From Lolium rigidum (Eukaryota > Streptophyta > Magnoliopsida > Poales > Poaceae), in the NCBI RefSeq assembly GCF_022539505.1, contig NC_061512.1, forward strand, positions 154,177,962 through 154,241,961: DNA of 64,000 bases, written 5' to 3'. Both the position numbers and the translations under genes were made by a program. Under the pieces are notes generated by a model. That model was given only the letters and a program-made list of their open reading frames with translations. It ran no database searches and was not told the origin of the DNA. Shown in pieces: positions 50,049-61,302 of this stretch (the first letter of the stretch is position 1; every line of letters begins with the position of its first letter).

Positions 50049-51610
50049 AGGTTCCACGTTGGCGCCGGAATCCCTGGTGTTGCGCCGCACTACATCCCGC
50101 CGCCATCAACCTTCGACGTGCTTCTTGACTCCTACTGGTCCGATTAAACCTTGGTTTCTTACTGAGGGAAACTTGCTGCTGTGCGCATCACACCTTCCTC
50201 TTGGGGTTCCCAACGGATGTGTCAACTACACGCATCAGGGGGACAAAAGTCTCTGTTCCGGCACGCTGCCGGGACGGGGAATTGCCCCCGGAAGGCATCT
50301 CCATCGACACCACCACCATCTTCATCACCGCTGCTGTCTCCTATGATGAGGAGGGAGTAGTTCTCCCCCGAGGCTAAGGGCTGTACCGTAGCTATGTGGT
50401 TCATCTCTCTCTCCCATGTGATCTTTATGTGATCATGAGCTTTGTGATCTAGTTGAATATCATCTATGTGCTACTCTAGTGATGTTATTAAAGTAGTCTA
50501 TTCCTCCTTCATGATGCAATGTTTACAGTGTGTGCATCATGTAGTACTTGGTATAAGCTATGATTGTGATCTCTTGTAGATTATGAAGTTAACTATTACT
50601 ATGATAGTATTGATGCGATCTATTCCCCCTTTCATAGCCTGACGGTGACAGTGTGCATGCTTTGTTAGTACTCGGTATAATTGCAATGGTCTATTATGCA
50701 CTCTAAGGTTACTTAAATATGAACACCAAATGTTGTGGAGCTTGTTAACTCCGGCTTGAGGGAGCTCTTGTAGCCCTACACAATGAATGGTGTTTGTCAT
50801 CCAACAAGAGAGTGTAGAGAAAGTAGTATCTGTTTATTCAGTTATGTGATCAATGTTGAGAATGTCCACTAGTGAAAGTATGATCCCTAGGCCTTGTTTC
50901 CGAATATCGAAACACCGTTTATTTACTGTTCTACTGCATGTTTACTTGCTGCCATATTTATTTCAGATTCTTTTTACCGCTCATATACATCCATATCACT
51001 TGCATTTTACTATCTCTTCGCCGAACTAGTGCACCTATACATCTGACAAGTGTATTAGGTGTGTTGGGGACACAAGAGACTTCTTGTATCCTAATTGCAG
51101 GGTTGCTTGAGAGGGATATCTTTGTCCTCTACCTCCCTGAGTTCGATAAACCTTGGGTGATTCACTTAAGGGAAACTTGCTGCTGTTCTACAAACCTCTG
51201 CTCTTGGAGGCCCAACACTGTCTACAGGAATATAAGCGTGCGTAGACATCAGACCCTGGTCCATTCTTTTACATCTGAAATACAATCTACTGCGATACTT
51301 GTTCTTTACTGTTCTTCACAAACAAACATCATCTTCCACACTATACATTTAATCCTTTGTTTACAGCAAGCCGGTGAGATTGACAACCTCACTGTTACGT
51401 TGGGGCAAAGTACTTTGATTGTGTTGTGCAGGTTCCACGTTGGCGCCGGAATCCCTGGTGTTGCGCCGCACTACACTCCGTCACCAACAACCTTCACGTG
51501 ATCCTTGACTCCTACTGGTTCGATAACCTTGGTTTCTTACTGAGGGGCTGCTGTACGCATCACACCTTCCACTTGGGGTTCCCAACGGGCGTGTGCTCTA
51601 CGCGTCATCA

Positions 51611-51885
51611 CTCCCCCATACTCCACTATGGGAGAGCTTCTTCATCGGCGCATCTTCACATATCCATGATCACAATATGGATGGCAAGATTCAACCAAAT
51701 GATCTCTTCGAGATGGCTCATCTTGAACCTGCACTTCATTTCTTCATTCTTGCAATCTTGAAGCCAACATAAGGTTCAAGCATTGCCTATGGACAACTCC
51801 TACAAATATAACTCAATGCAAACATTATTCCATAGGGATTGTCATTAATTACCAAAACCACACATGGGGGCTCCATGCACTTTCA
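51611..51885 (-). repeat. Fragment of the Copia 3' LTR
   Basis: 275 bp collinear with 62984-63257. It begins at CTCCCCCATA, directly after the CATCA end of the TGATACG LTR. Confidence 0.9.
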
Positions 51886-51900
51886 ATCTCCCCCATTTTG
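51886..51900 (-). other. Copia polypurine tract
   Basis: The minus strand reads CCAAAATGGGGGAGAT immediately before TGAAAGTGCATGG. Confidence 0.75.
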
Positions 51901-54310
51901 GTAATTGATGACAATCTCTTTGAGAGGGTTTATGTAAGGAATTTAAGTAACAAACAAGTTGAATATATAGAGCAAACTCCCCCATAATATATGCATGTGT
52001 GAATGAACTTGACTTTCATTGCATATATTGGCATACAAAGCCTAGTGGAGTTTCCTCTAAATATTGAACTATGCAAAACAACAGGATGCAATGCAGGAAA
52101 GGCGCATGCTTAAGCATAAAGCAAAGACATAGCCAAATTCCCTTAAACCGTCCAAACTTCTCCCCCATTGGCACCAATTGCCGAAATGGGTGAAAATTTT
52201 AGAAGGCCAATATAGTGAGAGTTCCTCCATATCGCGTGTGTTTCTCATAATTTGAGTGGAATCAAATGCACGTATCCAATGATGAATATTCGGAAGGAAT
52301 CACACTATAGAGAGGATCAAAGATTGCAAAAAGATAACAAAGACAAGAAGCTTCAACAAATGAAGCAAGCAACCAAATGAACCACCAATAAGATACCAAA
52401 AATAAAGATAGATATTATGATAAGATCAAGAAGATTTCTCTAAATAATATGAGGAAGCTCCCCAAGGTTTGTGCATAAAACATTGGAGTAAAAAGTACAC
52501 AAACATGGAATCATCACTCCCATAATATCATTCAAAACAAAAGATACCAAGTGAATCAAACTCTAATGATCCCCACAAAATAGTGCCTTTAATAAAATGA
52601 GGAAGCTCCCCAAGGTACATGCATAAATTAAAATGTTACATTTCAATACAATATGCATAACATGGAATCCTCACTCCCTCATTACCATTTAAGACACAAA
52701 CATTTGCAATAGATCATAGATAGAAAATTAAGCTTAACACTTGCAACAAACAAATGGTTGAGCAACAAGTAAGAGGCACCATAATAAAAGGCTCAACCAA
52801 GAGGATATGTGAAAGGCGTGACAAAGCATATTATAGAACTATTACAAGGATGAGAAAATAGCATCATCATAGTCTTCAATGAATTATATTGCTTAGCATG
52901 ACCAATCAACATGCAACAAATAAATAAGATATCAAATGGAGATGTATCATATCTTATGTGTATAAGTTTCACTAAGTGGACAAAATCACTAAGATGTTTA
53001 TCCACAAAGAAACATGTACACACAAAATAGATACGCAAGAAATATAGCATGATATCCAAAATGAAGTCATGCAATATACCAATAAGAATTTTTGATTAAT
53101 AGCATGGCCAAAGGCTCAATTTTATCTTATTTTACATTTATGAACTTCAACCACAAACATCTAAAATACATCACAAATATCAACAAGGGATAGAATATAG
53201 TTGAGATGCATTGAGAAAGACAACAAGTATCACAAACGAGGATACCAAAATTTTTTTTTGCACTTTCATCTATATTGCACACGTGAGAGCCTTGAGGAAT
53301 TGATATGCAATAAAATTGCTAGATAGGCATAGTTGGGATGGATGAATCATGAGCATGATTTAATATACTTCCCAACAAATGCACTCATCTCAAATTACTC
53401 ACATTCATAATAAAGAGGTTTCATTAAGACTTTTGCAAGAAGCACAATATTTGCAAATCAAGAGATTCATGCCAAGATGCAACCACATGGTTGGATGCTA
53501 GAAAAAATGCATGAGAAGATACTTGTTACCGAGATAACATTGGTGTGGATGTAGTAGATATGTGTTCGTTGACCACCCTAGCTTGCCTCAAGTTACCATT
53601 GAGTCACCACTTCTTCCCAAGAGTGAGACAAGCATCCAATGCATATCCATTGTACCTAACACAAAGGTAAGTACAAAATGGTCCCCAAACTAATTGGGTT
53701 CGAAGTAGTTAGACACACTACAACATATAGGATAAACTCCACAATAGTATGTGCATATATAGATATGAAATTGAATTTCATGCACATCTTAGACAAATTA
53801 TGATTTGATGGAGTTTACCCTATATATTGGATCAAAGAAAGTAACACATGCCATAAGATATACTTCCTCCGGTTCATATTAATTGACTCTAATATGGATG
53901 TATCTAGAACTAAAATGTGTTTAGATACATCCATATTGAAGTCAATTAATATGGATCGGAGGGAGTACATATATTAATATGCATGCATAATAATTTCAAG
54001 AACCAAAGGATACAATTTGGACAAAACACCAAATAAATCAAGAGAATGGTTGTCCAAATTATATCAAAGAATCAAATCAACATAAGATTGAATCTAAAGA
54101 CTTATCTCATTATAAGAAGCTAACTAAATCCAAAAACAAAGGAATGAGATAACCAACTCCCAAGAGACCAAGGTTCAAACAAATAAACCAAACCCTCGAC
54201 ACTTTTTATGAAAAACAAAGTAACAAAACAAAAATTTATGTCTCCCAAAACCAAATTTTTGATAATGATCAAGAGATGTTAAGCATTCTAACAAGTATAG
54301 GAGAGCTCCC
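51901..54310 (-). mobile_element. Copia 3' internal region, non-coding
   Basis: AT-rich with no credible ORF. It contains several purine-tract-like CTCCCCCAT motifs (on the plus strand), two diverged blocks starting GAGGAAGCTCCCCAAGG (about 52450 and 52600) and a Stowaway MITE. Confidence 0.7.
53863..53965. mobile_element. Stowaway-type MITE (103 bp)
   Basis: Terminal inverted repeats CTTCCTCCGGTTCATATTAA and the complement of the right end CTCCCTCCGATCCATATTAA. TA duplications lie at 53861-53862 and 53966-53967. The inner arms also pair (AATATGGATGTATCTA). CTCCCTCCGTTC-like ends with TA duplication are the hallmark of Stowaway (Tc1/mariner) MITEs in grasses. Confidence 0.93.
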
Positions 54311-55478
54311 TGATACGTCTCCAACGTATCTATAATTTTCTTATGTTCCATGCTACTTTTATGATGATACTCACATGTTTTATACACATTATATGTCATT
54401 ATTATGCATTTTCCGGCACTAACCTATTGACGAGATGCCGAAGAGCCAGTTGCTGTTTTTTGCTGTTTTTGGTTTCAGAAATCCTAGTAAGGAAATATTC
54501 TCGGAATTGGACGATATCAATGCCCAGGGTCCTATTTTTGCACGAAGCTTCTAGAAGACCGAAGGAGTCACAAAGTGGGGCCACGAGGCGCCGCCACAAC
54601 AGGGCGGCGCGACCAGCAAGGGGCCCGCGCGGCTGTTGTGTGGGCCCCCGTGGCGCATCTTGACCTGCCCTTCCGCCTACTTAAAGCCTTCGTCGCGAAA
54701 CCCCCAGTATCGAGAGCCACGATACGGAAAACCTTCCAGAGACGCCGCCGCCAATCCCATCTCGGGGGATTCAGGAGATCGCCTCCGGCACCTTGCCGGA
54801 GAGGGGAATCATCTCCCGGAGGTCTCTTCATCGCCATGATCGCCTCCGGATCGATGTGTGAGTAGTTCACCCCTGGACTATGGGTCCATAGCAGTAGCTA
54901 GATGGTCGTCTTCTCCTCATTGTGCTATCATGTTAGATCTTGTGAGCTGCCTATCATGATCAAGATCATCTATTTGTAATCCTACATGTTGTGTTTGTTG
55001 GGATCCGATGAATATTGAATACTATGTCAAGTTGATTATCAATCTATCATATATGTTATTTATGTTCTTGCATGCTCTCCGTTGCTAGTAGAGGCTCTGG
55101 CCAAGTTGATACTTGTGACTCCAAGAGGGAGTATTTATGCTCGATAGTGGGTTCATGCCTCCATTAAATCCGGGACAAGGATGAGAAAGTTCTAAGGTTG
55201 TGGATGTGCTGTTGCCACTAGGGATAAAACATCGATGCTTTGTCTAAGGATATTTGTGTTGATTACATTATGCACCATACTTAATGCAATTGTCCGTTGT
55301 TTACAACTTAATACCGGAGGGGTTCGGATGATAACCTCGACGGTGGACTTTTTAGGCATAGATGCATGATGGATAGCGGTCTATGTACTTTGTCGTAATG
55401 CCCTGATTAAATCTCATAGTACTCATCATGATATATGTATGTGCATTGTTATGCCTTCTTTATTTGTCAATTGCCCAA

Positions 55479-57156
55479 TGATACGTCTCCGACGTATCGA
55501 TAATTTCTTATGTTCCATGCCACATTATTGATGATATCTACATGTTTTATGCATACTTTATGTCATATTTATGCATTTTCCGGCACTAACCTATTAACGA
55601 GATGCCGAAGAGCCATTTGTTGTTTTCTGCTGTTTTTGGTTTCAGAAATCCTAGTAAGGAAATATTCTCGGAATTGGACGAAATCAACGCCCAGGGGCCT
55701 ATTTTGCCACGAAGCTTCCATAAGACCGAAGAGAAGACGAAGTGGGGCCACGGTGCGCCGCCACACTAGGGCGGCGCGGCCCAAGGGGGCCCGCGCGGCC
55801 CTAGCGTGTGGGGCCCCCGTGACCCCTCCGAGGCTGCCCTTCCGCCTACTTAAAGCCTCCGTCGCGAAACCGCCAGTACCGAGAGCCACGATACGGAAAA
55901 CCTTCCAGAGACGCCGCCGCCGCCAATCCCATCTCGGGGGATTCAGGAGATCGCCGCCGGCACCCTGCCGGAGAGGGGAATCATCTCCCGGAGGACTCTT
56001 CACCGCCATGGTCGCCTCCGGAGTGATGAGTGAGTAGTTCACCCCTGGACTATGGGTCCATAGCAGTAGCTAGATGGTCGTCTTCTCCTTATGTGCTTCA
56101 TTGTCGGATCTTGTGAGCTGCCTAACATGATCAAGATCATCTATCCGTAATGCTATATGTTGTGTTTGTCGGGATCCGATGGATAGAGAATACTATGTTA
56201 TGTTGATTATCAATCTATTACCTATGTGTTGTTTATGATCTTGCATGCTCTCCGTTATTAGTAGAGGCTCTGGCCAAGTTTTTACTCTTAACTCCCAGAG
56301 GGAGTATTTATGCTTGATAGTGGGTTCATGCCTCCATTAAATCTGGGACAGTGACAGCAAGTTCTAAGGTTGTGGATGTGCTGTTGCCACTAGGGATAAA
56401 ACATTGATGCTATGTCCGAGGATGTAGTTATTGATTACATTTCGCACCATACTTAATCCAATTGTCTGTTGTTTGCAACTTAATACTGGAAGGGGTTCGG
56501 ATGATAACCTGAAGGTGGACTTTTTAGGCATAGATGCATGCTGGATAGCGGTCTATGTACTTTGTCGTAATGCCCAATTAAATCTCACTATACTTATCAT
56601 ATCATGTATGTGCATTGTCATGCCCTCTCTATTTGTCAATTGCCCGACTGTAATTGTTCACCCAACATGCTATTTATCTTATGGGAGAGACACCTCTAGT
56701 GAACTGTGGACCCCGGTCCATTCTTTTACATTGAATACAATCTCATCGCAATACTTGTTCTACTGTTTTCTCGCAAACAATCATCATCCACACTATACAT
56801 CTAATCCTTTGTTACAGCAAGCCGGTGAGATTGACAACCTCACTCGTTTCGTTGGGGCAAAGTACTTTGGTTGTGTTGTGCAGGTTCCACGTTGGCGCCG
56901 GAATCCCTGGTGTTGCGCCGCACTACATCCCGCCGCCATCAACCTTCGACGTGCTTCTTGGCTCCTACTGGTTCGATAAACCTTGGTTTCTTACTGAGGG
57001 AAAACTTGCCACTGTACGCATCACACCTTTCTCTTGGGGTTCCCAACGGACGCGTGATGTACGCGTATCAAGCTCATTTTCTGGCGCCGTTGCCGGGGAA
57101 CGAAGAAAAGTTACACCACAAAGATTTTCAACTCCCACGTCAACCGCGCGCCAGCA
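55479..57156 (+). repeat. Subfamily-1 LTR with an 86-bp extension containing a primer-binding site
   Basis: Flanked by CCCAA (55474-55478 and 57157-57161). The canonical LTR end is at 57070. The insertion then continues through TGGCGCCGTTGCCGGGGA (57082-57099) and 57 more bases, ending ...GCGCCAGCA at 57156. The duplication therefore puts the LTR boundary 86 bp beyond the usual one. No second LTR and no other internal sequence is present. Confidence 0.85.
57082..57099 (+). promoter_or_regulatory. Primer-binding site embedded in an extended LTR
   Basis: Exact tRNA-Asp-type 18-mer TGGCGCCGTTGCCGGGGA lying inside the duplication-bounded LTR rather than outside it. Confidence 0.8.
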
Positions 57157-57590
57157 CCCAACCGTAATTTGTTCACCCAACATCTGCTATCTTATGGGAG
57201 AGACACCACTAGTGATCCGTGGACCCCGGTCCTATTCTTTACATCCGAAATACAATCTGCTGCAATTGTTCTTTACTGTTCTTCGCAAACAACCATCATC
57301 ATCCACACTATACATCTAATCCTTTGTTTACAGCAAGCCGGTGAGATTGACAACCTCGCTGTTACGTTGGGGCAAAGTTCTGTGATTGTGTTGTGCAGGT
57401 TCCACGTTGGCGTCGGAATTCCTGGTGTTGCGCCGCACTACACTCCTCCGCCACCAACCTTTAACGTGCTTCTTGGCTCCTCCTGGTTCGATAAACCTTG
57501 GTTTCTTTCTGAGGGAAAACTTGCTACTGTGCGCATCACACCTTCCTCTTGGGGTTCCCAATGGACGTGTCAACTACACGCATCACTCCC

Positions 57591-58863
57591 CCAAGATTAG
57601 TGCATTATCTAGGATTTTGCATATGAATACAAAATGCACACAACTAGGATCAGCACGCTACCTATATCTACTAAAAATGCTAAGAAAGTTTGAATAGACA
57701 AATTAGACATATAAGATGCAAGGAAGACACATGGGAGTCAAAGCACAACAAATTCATGGCAATAAATAAGGCAATTTAAACACAAGAGCCAATGTAAATA
57801 TGATCAATAAATCTCTACCTCAAAATAGATTGCCAATTGTCCTAGGACAATAGGTATTAGGAAATAATTCCCGGTGGTAGTTTGTAAGTATACGTAAGAT
57901 CATATTTACACCAAATAAAGCATATGGTAAAAGATAAGAGTTAACCATTATGCAAAGAGAGTTTCTTGATAGCTTCAATTAGTCATACCAACATGCAAAG
58001 CAATTAATAGCATTATATTCATGCCAACATGCAAAGCAATTAATAGAATGACTCGAAGCACATGGTTTCCCAAAAGTGTATTGAGGGACACGCTGTGAAA
58101 AACCATGCCAAGAAAAACTTTCACAAATAAGATCCACAAAGATATTAGCAATGAAGCTATTTAAGCAAATTAGAACTTGTTTGAGCAAACATGCCACATA
58201 TGAGAGAGATAATTTACAATATCAATTCTATGTGACATAACCTCAAATGTTCACATTTTCTAGGCTTGTAATATACACAAAGCTTATTACTCCCCATAAT
58301 GTGATAAGGAATTTAATTTCACAAGAGGCAAATAAGATTCATTTAGAGATATTAATGGATATTAGAATTTGAATTTCTCATGAAGATGACATACCACATA
58401 GAGACTAGATAATCTTGCAATATTAATTCTAAGTGATATTCCGCATGTACACACATTGTTAGGATCATGAAATTTCCGAAGGAATATCACTCCCCCAAAA
58501 TGGGATAGTCCATTAATCGCTCATAAGAGCCATATAAGATACAACTAGATGCAAAGAATCTCCAACACAAACACAAATACATGGTGTGCAACCTAACATA
58601 CATAGACTTGATTTCTCAAGAAAAGCAAGTAGGAAGCACAACATATACAAACACATGTTAGGAACAAAACTAACACATGCAAAGGGGCGAGTAACTTTCA
58701 ATATAAATGAGTTGAGCACATGTTACCGCAAGGAGGAACATTGAATATATGATAGAAGCAAGATAACTAAAAGACTTGGCTTGAGATAATATAAAAGATG
58801 AAGATCCCTTAATTCTTCATGATGTAGCCAAGTATCCAATGCCCTCCAACAATCACCTATTGA
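57591..58863 (-). mobile_element. Copia internal region, non-coding
   Basis: AT-rich and without ORFs. A tandem duplication (CCAACATGCAAAGCAATTAA at about 57988 and 58024) and further CTCCCC(C)A motifs near 58290 and 58490 are present. Confidence 0.65.
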
Positions 58864-61250
58864 TCAAGTTTTGTATTGTTGGTCCCCAACTAATTTGGGT
58901 CCTAAGAGGTTAGTCACAATAGGCTTGGCAACCCAAATGGTTCTTTTCTTGACACCACTTTGAGCACCAATAAATTTGGCAAACACATTGCCACCCTCAT
59001 CCTTATGAAGAGAATAAACATCATCAATGGTGATAGAGTTGGATGAGGTACCGATAGTGCAAAAGGAGGAGATGTGGCCCTTCTCACGACATACGTAGCA
59101 AGTTCTTTTCTTCTCCTTCTTCTCACTAGATTTCTCCACAATGGGAGCATTGGCTTGTTTCTTCTTAGGAAGTGGCATTTTTCAACTTGAGGTTGAATAT
59201 GAGTTTGAGCTTGAGGCCGCTTCCCTTTTTGCTTCTTCTTCAAAGGGCAAGATCTAACATGGTGCCCTTCAATATTGCACTTGAAGCAAACAATTTTGGT
59301 CGGGTCTTTGACTTGTACTTGGCCCTTCTTATACTTGTTGTTCTTGGACTTGTTATTGTTGTTGGATTTGAATCCAAGTCCACTCTTGTCATTGGAGGAT
59401 TTTTGCACACTCAACATCGTGTCAAGTTTGCATTTACCTTCATGAGTATTTAACAAGTCATTCTTCAAAGAAGTGACTTGGGCCTTGAGCTCTTTGATTT
59501 CCTCTACATGGTTAGTAACAACAAAATTACTAGAGGAAGTATAACCTTTATTGTTAGAGCAACAAGGCAAGAAAGATTATTCATCACAAGATTTAGCAAT
59601 ATTATGAGTGGATGAATTACTAGGACTAGCACATGGCAATATAGCATTTTGAGTACTAGTGCTAGTATCCACATGAGGCTCACAAGGTGTAGCCTTTGAT
59701 ATGATAGCCTCATGAGCTAACTTTAGTCTATCATGGGAAGCTACAAGATCCTCATGGGAGCTAGAAATCTTTCCATGATTTTCTTCCAATTTACCATAAT
59801 TGCTAGTTAGCAATTCAAGTTGGGCCCTTAGCTCAACATTCTCCTTAAATATAGATGCTTCACAAGAAGTAGAGTTAGTAGCACAAGCATCATCACAAGA
59901 CACAACAAGAAGAGAGGGTAACATGGCATGCTCTTTTAAATAGGAAGCTTGAAGTTGCTCATGGGACTTGGTGAGGATAGAGTGTTCGATCTCCAAGACC
60001 TTGTGGGCCTTGTCTAGATCATCTAGATCCTTAACAGGTTTATCATGACCAACACCAACTTTGGGATTTTCCTTTTTAAGCACTTTTACTTGAGCTTTAG
60101 CATGGTCTCTTTCCTTAGTGAGTTTAGAAAATATTTCATTTTGAGACACTTCAAGGGTTTCAAGTTGCTCTTCAAGAGAGGCTACGGTCTCTTGTTCTTC
60201 TTCAAGATCATTTTTTAGGGATGCTACATCATTGGCATACTCTCGTTCAAGAGCACCCATTTATCAATGGTGTTCTCATGCATCCAAATAAGTTTTTGGT
60301 TCTCAATAGCGGTAGTCAAGATTTCAAAGAAGTGAGAGATAGTAATTTTATCTTTGCAAAGAACCTTGAATACACTCTTACCCTTATCGCGTAGAGAGAC
60401 AACCCAATCCTCTTCTTCATATTCATCCTCATCCTTATCACCACGAGACATATTAGGTTCCATGGTAGGAGGTACCGTGGAACCCTTGGCCATAAGGCAT
60501 ATATGAGGACCGTGAGATAAAGATGAGGAGTTACTTGAGGCTCCTTTCAAGATCTTGTCTTGACCAATAGAATATTTGGTTTCCTTTACATTGTTAGTCA
60601 CATAACAACTAGAGGAAATAGAAGAATTTTTATCATGGCCACAAGACAAAGCAAGCATATCATCATTAGATTTATTCAAGCAACTTACACATGATATGCA
60701 AGGAATATCAACACAAGCATGTAAATCAATTCTAGTGCTAGATGTGTTTAAGTCCAAAGATGAACCATTGCAATGAGATATAGATGAAGGATCATCAATA
60801 GTAAGCTCAATACCAGCATTGCAATTTCCATCACCACTCACCATATCATTACCTTGTGTCTTGCCACACATTGGTGAAGTGGATGAAGATAAGAACTCAT
60901 CACGGCCGGAGGTGGAAGCAATCATCCTTAATAATATTGGACACATCATATTTATCTTGAATCTTTGTCCATAACTCATGAGCGCTCCCAAAAGGCATGA
61001 TTGATGAAGTAACTACATTGCTCACAACAATTGAAACCACATGAGAAGCAAGAGCATCGAGTCAAGAGTTTTTCTTATCCTCAAGAGATAAATTTTGAGG
61101 ATCCTTAGGAGAAGAAAAACCCATGTCAAGAAATCGCTCCATGTCCGGGGAAATACCCTGCAAAATATTAAGCACATAAATTTTCCATAGATCATAATTT
61201 GTGCCATCAAATATAAGAGTGTTATCATGCACTAATCCTCTAGCCGACAT
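58864..61250 (-). pseudogene. Decayed Copia gag
   Basis: It starts at ATG 61250 with the Copia Gag N-terminal motif FDGTNYDLWK. A TGA at 61064-61062 and later frameshifts split it into overlapping pieces: 61250-60900, 60991-60224, 60260-59577, 59570-58914 and 59178-58864. The second piece is Ser/Asn/Asp-rich. The third is a long coiled coil (LKNDLEEEQETVASLEEQLE). The fourth has zinc knuckle CFKCNIEGHHVRSC (59288-59247), and the last a second, CYVCREKGHISSFC. It ends with a WVAKPIVTNLLGPK-like tail. Two knuckles and a long coiled coil fit Sirevirus-type Gag. Gag would form particles and bind RNA. Some frameshifts could be sequencing errors (see findings). No pol follows. Confidence 0.82.
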
Positions 61251-61290
61251 CTTTACTCTCAAGGCGGTGAAGCCTAAAATGAGAGACCTA

Positions 61291-61302
61291 GCTCTGATAC
61301 CA
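61291..61302 (-). promoter_or_regulatory. Copia primer-binding site, initiator tRNA-Met type
   Basis: The minus strand reads TGGTATCAGAGC, 2 nt from the 5' LTR end. Confidence 0.88.

Larger units (their letters stand above)
33765..50237 (+). repeat. Subfamily-1 solo LTR, split by elements C and D
   Basis: Pieces 33765-34617, 42739-43273 and 50054-50237, together about 1.57 kb. It starts TGATACG and ends CGCATCA. On both sides the subfamily-2 LTR continues directly, with a G-run flank (AGGGG left, GGGGG right), so it is a solo LTR; the TSD is not perfectly identical. Confidence 0.82.
12250..51251 (+). mobile_element. TGATACG subfamily-2 LTR element carrying nested elements B, C, D and a solo LTR
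   Basis: Flanked by GACCC (12245-12249 and 51252-51256), which restores the host LTR. 5' LTR 12250-13713, primer-binding site 13724-13741, long decayed gag-type frame 13888-30689, 3' non-coding region to 33304, 3' LTR 33305-51251. Removing the nested insertions (14122-28211 and 33765-50237) leaves an element of roughly 8.4 kb. No protease, reverse transcriptase or integrase is seen, so it is non-autonomous. The terminal G at 12252 replaces the usual A of TGATACG. Confidence 0.88.
33305..51251 (+). repeat. 3' LTR of the subfamily-2 element, split by a solo LTR
   Basis: Pieces 33305-33764 and about 50243-51251, together close to the 1464 bp of the 5' LTR. It starts TGATACG after the polypurine tract and ends GACATCA. 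The TATA box is at 33670-33677. Confidence 0.88.
3810..51610 (+). repeat. 3' LTR of the outer TGATACG element, split into three pieces by nested insertions
   Basis: The pieces are 3810-4710, 11912-12249 and 51257-51610, together about 1.59 kb, the length of intact subfamily-1 LTRs. Joins are supported by duplications of AGATG around element A and GACCC around the subfamily-2 element. The LTR ends ...CGCGTCATCA at 51610, where Copia 3' LTR sequence resumes with CTCCC. It follows 3' internal sequence and a polypurine tract, so it is a 3' LTR rather than a solo LTR. Confidence 0.85.
54311..57585 (+). repeat. Subfamily-1 solo LTR in the Copia interior, split by another LTR
   Basis: Flanked by CTCCC (54306-54310 and 57586-57590). 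Pieces 54311-55478 and 57162-57585 total about 1.59 kb. It starts TGATACG and ends CGCATCA. U3 hairpin 54595-54642; R hairpin 54783-54801. Confidence 0.9.

Noticed and set aside
55510..56037. Open frames of about 90-180 codons within TGATACG LTRs (also near 494, 3841, 12281, 33336, 48554 and 54343)
   Set aside because: They repeat at the same LTR position in many copies, overlap frames on the opposite strand, have no recognisable domain and follow GC-rich U3 composition rather than coding constraint.
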